NCBI GenBank assembly: GCA_902363875.1
Contig: CABJBO010000016.1
Location: forward strand, 27,869 to 44,951
Direction of reading: 5' to 3'
Origin: Coriobacteriaceae bacterium
GTDB lineage: Bacteria > Actinomycetota > Coriobacteriia > Coriobacteriales > Coriobacteriaceae
Length of the DNA stretch: 17,083 nucleotides
Shown here piece by piece: positions 6,573 to 14,071 of this stretch. The notes beneath the pieces were generated by a model, which was not told the DNA's origin, ran no database searches, and saw nothing but the letters and a program-made list of their open reading frames with translations. The first letter of the stretch is position 1; the number at the start of each line of letters is the position of its first letter. The position numbers were made by a program, and so were the translations under genes.

Positions 6573-8368
6573 CAAATGATGAGCGCCGCTTGCATCGAAA
6601 GCATTTAGTTACCGCGGCTGTCGCCGTTGTGACCAGCATTGTCTTGTTGGGCCTGCTGTATACGGTCGGCACGCATCGCTGCCTCGATAAGACGCTTGGG
6701 TTTGGCCGGGAAGCCATGGTGTTTTTACAGGCCGCCTGCGAAAAATATGACCGATATGAGCAGGGAAGAAAAACCGAGGCGACGCACAATTTGGATGCTG
6801 CGGTCGAGTCGTTCGCGACGTTCTTGCCGTCTGACCGCGTCGAAATTAACGATGCACTGGTCGAGGAGTATGTCCACAACGAGCACCTTTCGGGAATGCT
6901 GGTCATGGACGCCGACGGCCATATGGTCGCTCATTACGATGTCGACGGTCGCGATCCGCTGATGCTGTGGCGAGAGGAGCTGGCCTGTTCGTCGGTCGCA
7001 TCGATGTATCGAGGCTCCAAAGTGTCCTACTCGACCGTCGTAGAGCGTCGCGGCGTCGATTTTGCCGTGAGTGCCATTCCGTACGGTGGTGGGGTGGCGT
7101 TGGGGTATCAATCGCTTGCGTCTGAGCCCGCCGATGATTATTCATACATGATTGCCGACGTGCTCGTGAACAATACGTTCCATCAGGGTCCAACGGTGCT
7201 TGTGATGCGTGGTGTGCAAATTGTTTCCTCAAACGATTCGACCGTCGATATAACCCTTGCTCGACTTCTCGTCGATAGTGGAATTGACTGGAAAGACGAA
7301 GGTCTAACACGTGTCGAATATCGGGGGGCTACCTGGTATGCCGTGCGTGCGGCGTATAAGGACTACCGCCTGTTTGCGCTGTATCCCAAATCTGAGGTCA
7401 TGTCTGGCAGGATTACATTTGTCGCCGCTGGCGTCTTGGTGAGCCTTGCGTTTTGGGTCGTGGTGCTGTTGGCTCGAAATATCGTTGACCACCGCAATTT
7501 GGTCGAAAAGGATAAACAGCTCGGCATTATCAATGCCATAAGCTCCATCTACGATTCGACCTTCCTTTTGCATCTCGACACCCTCGAGATCGAGGGAATC
7601 AATATGTCGCCGGCGATAGCGAAGATATTTGCCGAGCACAGCGAGGCATATGACTTTATGGACACGGTCTGCCGGGATATCGTGAGCCCCGAAAGCCGCG
7701 AAGCGGTTGTGGGACTCGTAGATATAAGTACGCTCCGTGAACGTATGGAGGGCGTACCGTGCTTGGCTGCCGAGGTGCGAGATTGTCGAGGTGCTTGGTA
7801 CTCGCTACAGGTTGTCCCCCAGCATCGCGATGAGCAAGGCCGGCTGGAGTCGGTCGTCGTGGCGACGCACAACATATCGATGGTCAAGCATGCCGAGGAG
7901 CTGTCATACCAAGATAAACTGACGGGGCTTCGCAACCGTAACTATCTTGAATCGCGCGGAGATAGCCTGGTAAACGAGGGCTTGCCCGTGAGTGTGATTA
8001 TGTTGGACTGCAATTATCTCAAGCGGACCAACGACATCTATGGTCACGAGATGGGGGATGAACTGCTGCGACGGACGGCGTCCGTGCTGCGGCGGGTGGC
8101 TGGTGCGGATTATCTGCCGATGCGCCTTGGCGGCGACGAGTTTTTGCTGGTTTGCCCCCATACTGACAATGAGTCTGCGCTCGGGCTGGAACAGGATCTT
8201 CGTCTCGGTCTTGCCGCGGTAAGCGATGAGGCCCTGACGGTCAGCGCATCGATTGGCGTGGCGACCGTCGAGACGGCTGGAAATACGCTGGCGGATGTAT
8301 ATCGTGTCGCCGACCACAATATGTATCGGGAGAAGCGCACGGTCCACGCACAGGGTGCGGACTGCTAA
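6569..8368 (+). CDS. Membrane diguanylate cyclase (sensor-PAS-GGDEF)
   Basis: Predicted to make c-di-GMP from two GTP in response to an extracellular signal. Of 599 residues, TM1 is about 13-34, an extracellular sensor (possibly Cache-like) about 35-280, TM2 about 283-303, a probable PAS domain about 320-438 and the GGDEF domain about 445-590. The catalytic motif RLGGDEF (519-525) is intact, as are the metal- and substrate-site residues Asp480, Asn488 and Asp489 in LDCNYLKRTND. The usual inhibitory RxxD site upstream of the motif is replaced by GADY, so product inhibition at that site is probably lost. There is no EAL domain. It starts inside the stop of the binding-protein gene (ATGA overlap), implying translational coupling and stoichiometric partners. 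Confidence 0.9.
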   Translation: MTNDERRLHRKHLVTAAVAVVTSIVLLGLLYTVGTHRCLDKTLGFGREAMVFLQAACEKYDRYEQGRKTEATHNLDAAVESFATFLPSDRVEINDALVEEYVHNEHLSGMLVMDADGHMVAHYDVDGRDPLMLWREELACSSVASMYRGSKVSYSTVVERRGVDFAVSAIPYGGGVALGYQSLASEPADDYSYMIADVLVNNTFHQGPTVLVMRGVQIVSSNDSTVDITLARLLVDSGIDWKDEGLTRVEYRGATWYAVRAAYKDYRLFALYPKSEVMSGRITFVAAGVLVSLAFWVVVLLARNIVDHRNLVEKDKQLGIINAISSIYDSTFLLHLDTLEIEGINMSPAIAKIFAEHSEAYDFMDTVCRDIVSPESREAVVGLVDISTLRERMEGVPCLAAEVRDCRGAWYSLQVVPQHRDEQGRLESVVVATHNISMVKHAEELSYQDKLTGLRNRNYLESRGDSLVNEGLPVSVIMLDCNYLKRTNDIYGHEMGDELLRRTASVLRRVAGADYLPMRLGGDEFLLVCPHTDNESALGLEQDLRLGLAAVSDEALTVSASIGVATVETAGNTLADVYRVADHNMYREKRTVHAQGADC

Positions 8369-8466
8369 TCTTGCCCCCACGAGTCCATGCATCGTAGGAT
8401 GTTGAATCGGTGCTTGCGATAATAAGTCGGCCCAGGCGGGGATAATAGACGTCTGAAATTTCTTTC

Positions 8467-8481
8467 TGAGAGGGGATCTCA
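8467..8481 (+). promoter_or_regulatory. Start-proximal hairpin over the RBS
   Basis: TGAGA-GGGGA-TCTCA forms a 5-bp hairpin directly abutting ATG 8482, and its 5' arm and loop contain the Shine-Dalgarno GAGAGGGG. It could tune initiation. A lone -10-like GATAAT lies at 8441-8446 without a good -35. The rest of the 113-base gap (8369-8481) shows no terminator. Confidence 0.4.
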
Positions 8482-8745
8482 ATGATTAGTTTTGACTACA
8501 AGCCGCAGGGTGTATGCTCTCGCAATATTCACCTCAATCTCTCTGACGATGGCAGCAAGGTGCTGGGCGTTGAGTTTACCGGCGGCTGCGATGGCAACCT
8601 CAAGGCCATCTCCAAACTGGTCGAGGGCGCTCCTGCCGACCGTGTGATCGAGGTTCTTGCCGGCAATACCTGCGGCATGAAGAAGACCTCTTGCGCTGAT
8701 CAGCTTACGCGCGCTATCGAGGCCGCTCGCGCCGAGATCGCCTAA
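8482..8745 (+). CDS. Small TSCPD-domain protein (TIGR03905-like)
   Basis: An 87-residue cytosolic protein. The TSCPD family is named for a T-S-C motif, here TSCADQL at 69-75, and is also found at the C terminus of B12-dependent ribonucleotide reductases, where it is thought to bind metal. Cys12, Cys36, Cys64 and Cys71 are well spaced for a metal site (GVCSRNI, GGCDGNL, NTCGMKK, TSCADQ). The whole protein is the domain, which matches the stand-alone family. Its function is unknown. The stop overlaps the next start by one base (TAATG), so the lipoprotein behind it is probably translated by coupling. Confidence 0.82.
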   Translation: MISFDYKPQGVCSRNIHLNLSDDGSKVLGVEFTGGCDGNLKAISKLVEGAPADRVIEVLAGNTCGMKKTSCADQLTRAIEAARAEIA

Positions 8746-9956
8746 TGGGTATCGCCGACCACATCAAGAACGGAATATCGCGCCGCGGCTTTGTGCTCGG
8801 TGGAGCTGCCGCGAGCGCTGCCACGGTGCTTGCCGGATGTTCGAAAAAAACAGGCACCAGTGATGATGCCGCTGGCGAGCCGCAGGTTATCAAGGACGAT
8901 TCGAAGATTGTCTCGATTACTGATGAGTACGAGGCAGTTGACATCGATCTTGAGCCGGCGGCATCGTGGACGCTGCCGCCGGGCACGTTGCTGTACTACT
9001 GCGATGGTGACTATGCTGCGGCAATGATGGCGCCCGCATCGGCACTGCACGCCAACACACTCGGTGTGCTCAACCTGGGCGATGGCTCGCTTACCACATT
9101 AATTGAGAATCCTATCGAGGGCACGGGATATGCTTTTTACGATGTCCGTGCCGGCGACGGCGTGTTTGCGTGGGTTGAGATGAACTTTGCCAGTTCATCG
9201 TGGAAGCTCTACGCTCAAAATCTGTCGGGCGCTTCGCTCTCTGGCGACGTGGTTGAGCTCGATCGAGGTGGCAAGGACTACGATCCGCCGCTGTTTACGG
9301 CGTTCGGGTCATCAGCCATCTGGTATAAAATGCCTTCGGCAGGCGGCAATAAAACGAGTAGGGATTCGTTTTGCTATCGTCGCTCGCTTGATGAATCCAA
9401 GGCCGAGACAATTTGGAAATCGACGGGCCGCTTTGCGTCGGCCCCGCGCGTGAGCGACGGCATTTTGACCATCTCGCCGCGTGTCCGCAACGACGAGGGC
9501 GTCTACTACGGCATAACGGCAATCGATCTGACCGATGACAACAACACCAAACGTGCCCAGCTAGTCCTTCCCTCGTCAGTCTCGCCTTTCGAGGCCGTAT
9601 ATATGGGCGATACCTTCGTGTTTTCTATCGAGGCGACCTATAGTGGCGTGGGCAGCCTGGGCAACATGGGCACGTATATCGGTAATGAGGGAGGGCCGTA
9701 CCTCTTCCTGTCCCGCGAGCCGCTCGCATGTGCTGCCGGCAAGAAGAATAAATATCTCGTTAAGGTACAGTCATCGCATTTTCTCATCGACACTTCTGCC
9801 AAGACCTATGGCTCGCTACTGTCGCCCGACCGCGCTTTGGAATATGGCGATTATCCAGCTACGGCGGGAAAATCGGACTCATTCCTTACGTACGCCACGG
9901 TGCGCAACAGCCAGGGTATACCCGAGACGGTCACCGCACGCCTATTCTCTCTTTAA
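8745..9956 (+). CDS. Tat-exported lipoprotein of unknown function
   Basis: 403 residues. The N terminus carries a twin-arginine signal (SRRGFVLGG, 12-20) joined to a lipobox (VLAGC, Cys32), so it should be exported folded and lipid-anchored outside the membrane. After a Gly/Ser/Asp linker the mature part is rich in short beta-type segments with repeated aromatic-Asp/Gly turns (YYCDGDYAAAM, YAFYDVRAGDGVFAWVEM, YMGDTFVFSIEA), compatible with a beta-propeller, but I do not recognise a family. Tat export suggests that it folds or binds a cofactor in the cytosol. It is translationally coupled to the TSCPD gene. No T-rich terminator follows it. Confidence 0.8.
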   Translation: MGIADHIKNGISRRGFVLGGAAASAATVLAGCSKKTGTSDDAAGEPQVIKDDSKIVSITDEYEAVDIDLEPAASWTLPPGTLLYYCDGDYAAAMMAPASALHANTLGVLNLGDGSLTTLIENPIEGTGYAFYDVRAGDGVFAWVEMNFASSSWKLYAQNLSGASLSGDVVELDRGGKDYDPPLFTAFGSSAIWYKMPSAGGNKTSRDSFCYRRSLDESKAETIWKSTGRFASAPRVSDGILTISPRVRNDEGVYYGITAIDLTDDNNTKRAQLVLPSSVSPFEAVYMGDTFVFSIEATYSGVGSLGNMGTYIGNEGGPYLFLSREPLACAAGKKNKYLVKVQSSHFLIDTSAKTYGSLLSPDRALEYGDYPATAGKSDSFLTYATVRNSQGIPETVTARLFSL

Positions 9957-10015
9957 GCTTAGAGGGGTTAAAAAGGCGCCAACAGGGGAATAAACGCGTT
10001 GTAATTGTGAGTACC

Positions 10016-10054
10016 GCCCGCCGAGCTGCCGCGTCATAGTGGCATCCGGCGGGC
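10016..10054 (+). promoter_or_regulatory. Stem-loop upstream of the response regulator
   Basis: GCCCGCCG (10016-10023) pairs with CGGCGGGC (10047-10054), with an inner TGCC/GGCA helix. No T-run follows, so it is not a standard terminator. A -10-like TAAAAT at 10065-10070, without a clear -35, may start the two-component operon. The hairpin could be an operator, a terminator of another type or a transcript stabiliser. Confidence 0.4.
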
Positions 10055-10109
10055 TCAGGTGCGTTAAAATGGGCTTGTTCTTAGCTGATTGAGACAGGGG
10101 GGCCGTGTT

Positions 10110-10832
10110 ATGGCTTCAGATGCAAAAAAGATTCTGCTGGTCGAGGATGAGAAGGCAATCCGTGACGCCGTCGCTGCCTATCTCGAGCGCGAAGGCTACT
10201 GGGTTGTGGGTGTCGGCGACGGCCAGTCCGCGATCGAGGAGTTCGAGAAGCATCAGTTTGACCTGGTCGTGCTCGACCTTATGCTCCCCAAGATCCCCGG
10301 CGAGCGCGTTTGCCGCACCATTCGCGATACCTCGGATGTCCCCATCATCATGCTGACTGCCAAGGGCGAGATCGAGGACCGTATTATCGGTCTTGAGCTC
10401 GGCGCCGACGACTATCTGATTAAGCCGTTCTCGCCGCGCGAGCTTGTCGCGCGCGTTCGCGCTCTGTTCCGCCGTGCCCATCAGGCCGACGAGCCAGCCG
10501 TCGAGGTACTCGACTTCGGCGATCTGGTCATCGATATCTCGGGCCACAAGATTTTGGTCGAGGGCAAGGAAGTCGACCTGACGGCTTCCGAGTTTAAGCT
10601 GCTCACCACGCTTGCCCGTCACCCCGGTCGCGTCTACAACCGCATGGAGCTGGTCGAGAAGGTGCTCGGCTACGACTTTGAGGGCTATGAGCGCACCATC
10701 GATAGCCACGTGAAGAACCTTCGCGCCAAGCTGGGCGATGATCCCAAGAAGCCCAAGTGGCTCTACACCGTCCACGGTGTCGGCTATCGCTTCGAGGCTC
10801 CGGCCAAGACCGATAAGTCGGACGAGAAATAG
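10110..10832 (+). CDS. OmpR/PhoB-family response regulator
   Basis: A 240-residue DNA-binding regulator. The receiver domain (about 6-120) has the acidic pair in VEDEKAIRD, phospho-acceptor Asp56 in LVVLDLMLPK, Thr83 in MLTAKG and Lys105 in LIKPFSPRE. The C-terminal winged helix (about 130-230) ends in the typical ERTIDSHVKNLRAKLG and TVHGVGYRFE. The start is ATG 10110, with AGGGGGG seven bases upstream; the open frame extends back to TTG 10089, which would overlap that site. The kinase starts 11 bases after the stop, so the two form an operon. The target genes cannot be deduced here. Confidence 0.95.
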   Translation: MASDAKKILLVEDEKAIRDAVAAYLEREGYWVVGVGDGQSAIEEFEKHQFDLVVLDLMLPKIPGERVCRTIRDTSDVPIIMLTAKGEIEDRIIGLELGADDYLIKPFSPRELVARVRALFRRAHQADEPAVEVLDFGDLVIDISGHKILVEGKEVDLTASEFKLLTTLARHPGRVYNRMELVEKVLGYDFEGYERTIDSHVKNLRAKLGDDPKKPKWLYTVHGVGYRFEAPAKTDKSDEK

Positions 10833-10843
10833 GGAAATCACAT

Positions 10844-12409
10844 ATGACACCTGCGCGCTTTGAAATCGGACAAAAGCACAAGCAGGAGAGCGAGGCGGGT
10901 TCCAAGGCTAGTTGGAACACGCCTCGCTCCGATTCACGGCCAACGATGAGCTATCCCTCGCGCATGGCACTTGCTTTTGCTCTGACATCGCTCATGACGG
11001 TATTGGTGCTGGTGGGCGTGGTCTCTGTTGTGTGGGGCACGGTCTTTTCGGATTACACGCGCTCCAATATCGTCGAAATCGCAAATTCCGCTGCCGAAAA
11101 GCTTGCGACGTCGTATGAGGAAAACGGCAATTGGACTGCGGGCGAGCTACGTACGGTCGCGACATCGAGTTTGGTGTCCGACGATTTGGGTATGCAGGTC
11201 GTCAACAAGAAAGGCGTTGTCGTTTATGACGACTCATGGCCTTCGGCAAGCGCGACCGCCGATGTGCGCGAGAACGAATCGCCGTCGAGCAGCTCGAGCG
11301 GGAAAAAAGCATCGCATAGTCCGGTCTCGTCGGCTCCCACCGGCTCCGATAGCGTTGCAAACGTCGAAATCATAACGTCTTCCGGCGAGCATGTCGGACA
11401 AGTAAAGCTGTGGGCCATCGGCTCCGATGCCTTGCTCACCAAGGCAGATTCTGCGTTTAGGGAGAAGACCTTTAACGCTATGGCCCTTGCTGCGGTTGTT
11501 GCAGTTTGCATTTCGGTCGTTATCGGACCACTCGTGTCGCGCATGCTCACCAAGCCGATTCACCGTATTACCAGCACGGCCAAGCAAATTCGCGATGGCG
11601 ATCTGTCTGCTCGTACGGGCTTGCGCGGCGATGACGAGATCGATCAACTGGGCGAGACGTTCGATGAGATGGCCACTTCGCTCGAGAAGGATATGAAACA
11701 CGAGAAACGTTTGACCTCGGACGTGGCTCACGAACTTCGTACTCCGCTTATGGCCATGCTCGCAACGGTCGAGGCCATGCAGGATGGCGTATATCCTACC
11801 GACGATGAGCACTTGGAGACTGTTGCTTCCGAGACGCGTCGCCTGGCTCGTCTGGTGCAGCAGATGCTCGACCTGTCGCGCATGGAAAACAGCACGGCTC
11901 CGCTCAACCTTGAGCCGGTGGACATGGTTCCTTTCGTGCGTTCCATCGTCAATGCCCAGGAGCGCCTGTTTGTCGACCGCGATCTGCGCTTGCGCTTTGC
12001 TGACGAGACCCAAGGTCACGACGATGTCGTCGAAGCCGATCCCGACATGATCACACAATGCGTCATCAATCTCATGAGCAACGCCATGCGCTACACCCCC
12101 GAGGGCGGTTGGGTCGTGGTGTCGGTGCTCAGTGACCGCAAACACGTCAGCATTGCCGTTTCTGATACCGGCATCGGTATTGCCAAGGATGACTTGTCGC
12201 GCATCTTCGGCCGTTTTTGGCGCGCCGATGCCAGCCGTGCCCGTGAGGCGGGCGGTCTGGGCGTGGGCCTCGCCGTGACTAAACAGATCGTCGAGCGCCA
12301 TCACGGCTACATATCCGTGGAGTCGGAGCTTGGAAAGGGTACGACTTTTACGATTCATCTGCCTCGCGAGCACACGGCGGACGCGGCATCTACTACAATG
12401 GAGCACTAG
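10844..12409 (+). CDS. HAMP-containing sensor histidine kinase
   Basis: 521-residue membrane partner of the preceding regulator. TM1 is about 41-68, an extracellular sensor about 70-208 with a Ser-rich stretch (147-170), TM2 about 212-232, HAMP about 232-285, and HisKA with SDVAHELRTPL (His296). The ATPase domain has the N-box INLMSNAMRYTP (Asn413), G1 DTGIGIA (441-447), the F-box IFGRFWRAD and G2 GGLGVGLAV. This set matches class I kinases. ATG 10844 has an AGGGA sequence overlapping the regulator stop. ATG 10946 (residue 35) is a possible alternative start but lacks a Shine-Dalgarno sequence. The unusual 40-residue polar N terminus encodes a long inverted repeat (see the separate entry). 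Confidence 0.94.
   Translation: MTPARFEIGQKHKQESEAGSKASWNTPRSDSRPTMSYPSRMALAFALTSLMTVLVLVGVVSVVWGTVFSDYTRSNIVEIANSAAEKLATSYEENGNWTAGELRTVATSSLVSDDLGMQVVNKKGVVVYDDSWPSASATADVRENESPSSSSSGKKASHSPVSSAPTGSDSVANVEIITSSGEHVGQVKLWAIGSDALLTKADSAFREKTFNAMALAAVVAVCISVVIGPLVSRMLTKPIHRITSTAKQIRDGDLSARTGLRGDDEIDQLGETFDEMATSLEKDMKHEKRLTSDVAHELRTPLMAMLATVEAMQDGVYPTDDEHLETVASETRRLARLVQQMLDLSRMENSTAPLNLEPVDMVPFVRSIVNAQERLFVDRDLRLRFADETQGHDDVVEADPDMITQCVINLMSNAMRYTPEGGWVVVSVLSDRKHVSIAVSDTGIGIAKDDLSRIFGRFWRADASRAREAGGLGVGLAVTKQIVERHHGYISVESELGKGTTFTIHLPREHTADAASTTMEH
10888..10929 (+). repeat. 17-bp inverted repeat inside the kinase N terminus
   Basis: GAGCGAGGCG and GTTCCAA (10888-10905, one mismatched base between them) are mirrored by TTGGAAC and CGCCTCGCTC (10912-10929) around a GGCTAG loop: 17 of 18 pairs. 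It encodes residues about 15-29 of the kinase, outside any domain. Such a long perfect stem within coding sequence is unlikely by chance. It could be an mRNA processing or stability element between regulator and kinase, or an inserted palindromic repeat. Confidence 0.75.
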
Positions 12410-12468
12410 CTTTTCGCTATTCGGTGAAGGAGGGGTTTCGTCCCTGCCGCTCCGAGTTTGCGAAAACG

Positions 12469-12486
12469 TGCGGGAAAGAACCCGCA
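12469..12486 (+). promoter_or_regulatory. Small stem-loop in the purC leader
   Basis: TGCGGG-AAAGAA-CCCGCA lies 18 bases before the purC Shine-Dalgarno sequence. No tight T-run follows (TTACTGTCGTATTTT), so it is at best a weak terminator of the kinase operon. I see no purine riboswitch and no convincing Pur-box in the 109-base gap. Confidence 0.35.
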
Positions 12487-12518
12487 TTACTGTCGTATTT
12501 TGGTAAGGAGTGACTCAC

Positions 12519-13406
12519 GTGACAACGATGGAGCGTCGTCCGGATTCCCGTGGCAAGGTTCGTGATATCTACGATGCCGGTGAAAACCTGCTGATGGTCG
12601 CCACCGACCGCATTTCTGCGTTCGACTTCATTCTTCCCGACGAGATTCCGTTTAAGGGAGAGGTGCTCAACCGCATCTCGGCATTCTGGTTCGATAAGTT
12701 TGCCGGCATCGTTCCCAACCACCTCGTTTCCATCGACCCGGCGGATTTCCCCGAGGAGTTTGCTGAGTATCGTGACTACCTCGCCGGCCGCGCCATGCTG
12801 GTTAAGAAGGCCCAGACGATTCCTATCGAGTGTATCGTCCGCGGCTATCTGACCGGTTCGGGCAAGAAGACCTACGACGAGAACGGCACCGTCTGCGGCA
12901 TCCAGCTGCCTGAGGGCCTGACCGAGGCTTCCAAGCTTCCCGAGCCGCTGTTCACGCCGTCCACGAAGGCCGAGATCGGTGACCACGACGAGAACATCTC
13001 GTTCGAGCGTTGCTGCGAGATCGTGGGCGAGGACATCGCCACGCAGATTCGCGACCTTTCCCTCAAGATCTACAAGGCTGCCGCCGAGTATGCAGCGACC
13101 CGTGGCATCATCATTGCCGACACCAAGTTCGAGTTCGGTGTCATCGATGGCAAGGTTACGCTGATCGACGAGTGCCTCACGCCCGACTCCAGCCGTTTCT
13201 GGCCTGCCGCCAGCTACGAGGAGGGCAAGATTCAGCCCAGCTACGACAAGCAATTCGTCCGCAATTGGCTCAAAGCCAACTGGGATATGACGGGGGAGAC
13301 CCCGCATCTGCCCGCCGAGGTCATCGATGGCACGTCCGAGCGCTATCGCGAGGCCTTCCAGATCATCACGGGCTCCCAGTTCACAAGCATGAAGGAGAAC
13401 GCATAA
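12519..13406 (+). CDS. purC: SAICAR synthase
   Basis: Phosphoribosylaminoimidazole-succinocarboxamide synthase joins CAIR and aspartate with ATP to give SAICAR, which purB then cleaves. 295 residues, in the range of the longer bacterial and fungal-like forms (E. coli PurC is 237). Family motifs include RGKVRDIYD (11-19), RISAFDF (31-37), IPIECIVRGYLTGSG (101-115), IADTKFEFG (199-207) and LIDECLTPDSSRFWP (215-229). I place the start at GTG 12519, eight bases after AAGGAG (12505-12510). The open frame extends to GTG 12510, which overlaps that Shine-Dalgarno sequence. ATG 12528 is also possible. The following gene begins directly at the stop. Confidence 0.96.
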   Translation: MTTMERRPDSRGKVRDIYDAGENLLMVATDRISAFDFILPDEIPFKGEVLNRISAFWFDKFAGIVPNHLVSIDPADFPEEFAEYRDYLAGRAMLVKKAQTIPIECIVRGYLTGSGKKTYDENGTVCGIQLPEGLTEASKLPEPLFTPSTKAEIGDHDENISFERCCEIVGEDIATQIRDLSLKIYKAAAEYAATRGIIIADTKFEFGVIDGKVTLIDECLTPDSSRFWPAASYEEGKIQPSYDKQFVRNWLKANWDMTGETPHLPAEVIDGTSERYREAFQIITGSQFTSMKENA

Positions 13407-13982
13407 GTGAGTACCCGTAGCGCCACGAACAAGCGCACGCAATCCCACGAGGTTACCGGGGTTGCGCGCAAGTCCGCTGCATCCGCCAAGCCCGCCCGTC
13501 AGGCAGCGAGCTCTGTCCGCGTCGTGCCGGCTTCGTCTAAGGCACGCCGCAAAGAGCTCGAGAAGGGCGAGAACCTCGAGGGCCTCTCTAAAGAGGAGAA
13601 GCGCGCCCGCAAGGCTAAGCAGCGCGCCAAGGAGGATCGCATCTACACGGTGTCGAATATCCTTCTCAAGCAGGATGAGGACTACACCAAGCGCCGCCGC
13701 ATCTGGTGGGCCGTGCTCACTATCGGCATGGTGCTCGTCGTGGCCATTTGGGCTTCGCTGTACTTCGCTCCCGCTGGCATGGTGTCCAGCCCTGTCCAGA
13801 TGGTCGGCATTGTTTTGTCCTACGTCGTCATTTTGGGTGACTTCATCTACGACTTCGTTCGTATTCGTCCCCTGCGCAACATGTACCGCACGCAGGCCGA
13901 GGGCATGTCCGAGAACAAGCTCAACGCTCTTATTGAGCGCGCGGCTGCCGAGGAGGACACGAAGGCCTCCAAGAAGAAGTAG
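13407..13982 (+). CDS. Two-helix membrane protein, unknown function
   Basis: 191 residues beginning with GTG directly after the purC TAA, with AAGGAG nine bases upstream inside purC, so it is co-translated with purC. A long, strongly basic and Ala/Lys/Arg-rich N-terminal tail (1-98, including KEEKRARKAKQRAKED) precedes TM1 (about 100-121) and TM2 (about 131-150). A short charged C-terminal helix ends in KASKKK. Both ends are probably cytosolic. I do not recognise a family. The basic tail may contact nucleic acid or phospholipid, but that is only inference. An intrinsic terminator follows, closing the purC operon. Confidence 0.8.
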   Translation: MSTRSATNKRTQSHEVTGVARKSAASAKPARQAASSVRVVPASSKARRKELEKGENLEGLSKEEKRARKAKQRAKEDRIYTVSNILLKQDEDYTKRRRIWWAVLTIGMVLVVAIWASLYFAPAGMVSSPVQMVGIVLSYVVILGDFIYDFVRIRPLRNMYRTQAEGMSENKLNALIERAAAEEDTKASKKK

Positions 13983-14012
13983 CGCTTGTATCCATACTTA
14001 TCGCTAAGATAT

Positions 14013-14043
14013 AAGGCGCGTCGTTTTTGCGGCGCGTCTTTTT
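14013..14043 (+). terminator. Intrinsic terminator after the purC operon
   Basis: AAGGCGCGTCG and CGGCGCGTCTT form a stem of about 11 bp with G-U pairs and a TTTTTG loop, followed by a run of T. It starts 31 bases after the upstream stop. A possible promoter for the next gene (TTGCGG, 18 bases, TATAGA at 14051-14056) overlaps it, at low confidence. Confidence 0.8.
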
Positions 14044-14071
14044 ACTGTTCTATAGATAGATGGAGTGGCAC

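Noticed and set aside
10089..10109. TTG 10089 as the response-regulator start
   Set aside because: It would place the Shine-Dalgarno AGGGGGG inside the gene; ATG 10110 fits family N termini.
12510..12518. GTG 12510 as the purC start
   Set aside because: Its first base is the last base of AAGGAG; GTG 12519 has proper spacing.
12410..12518. Purine riboswitch or PurR box ahead of purC
   Set aside because: No purine-aptamer loops and no convincing Pur-box match; only a small hairpin.
14060..14071. ATG 14060 as the aminopeptidase start
   Set aside because: No ribosome site before it; GGAG within this stretch serves ATG 14072.
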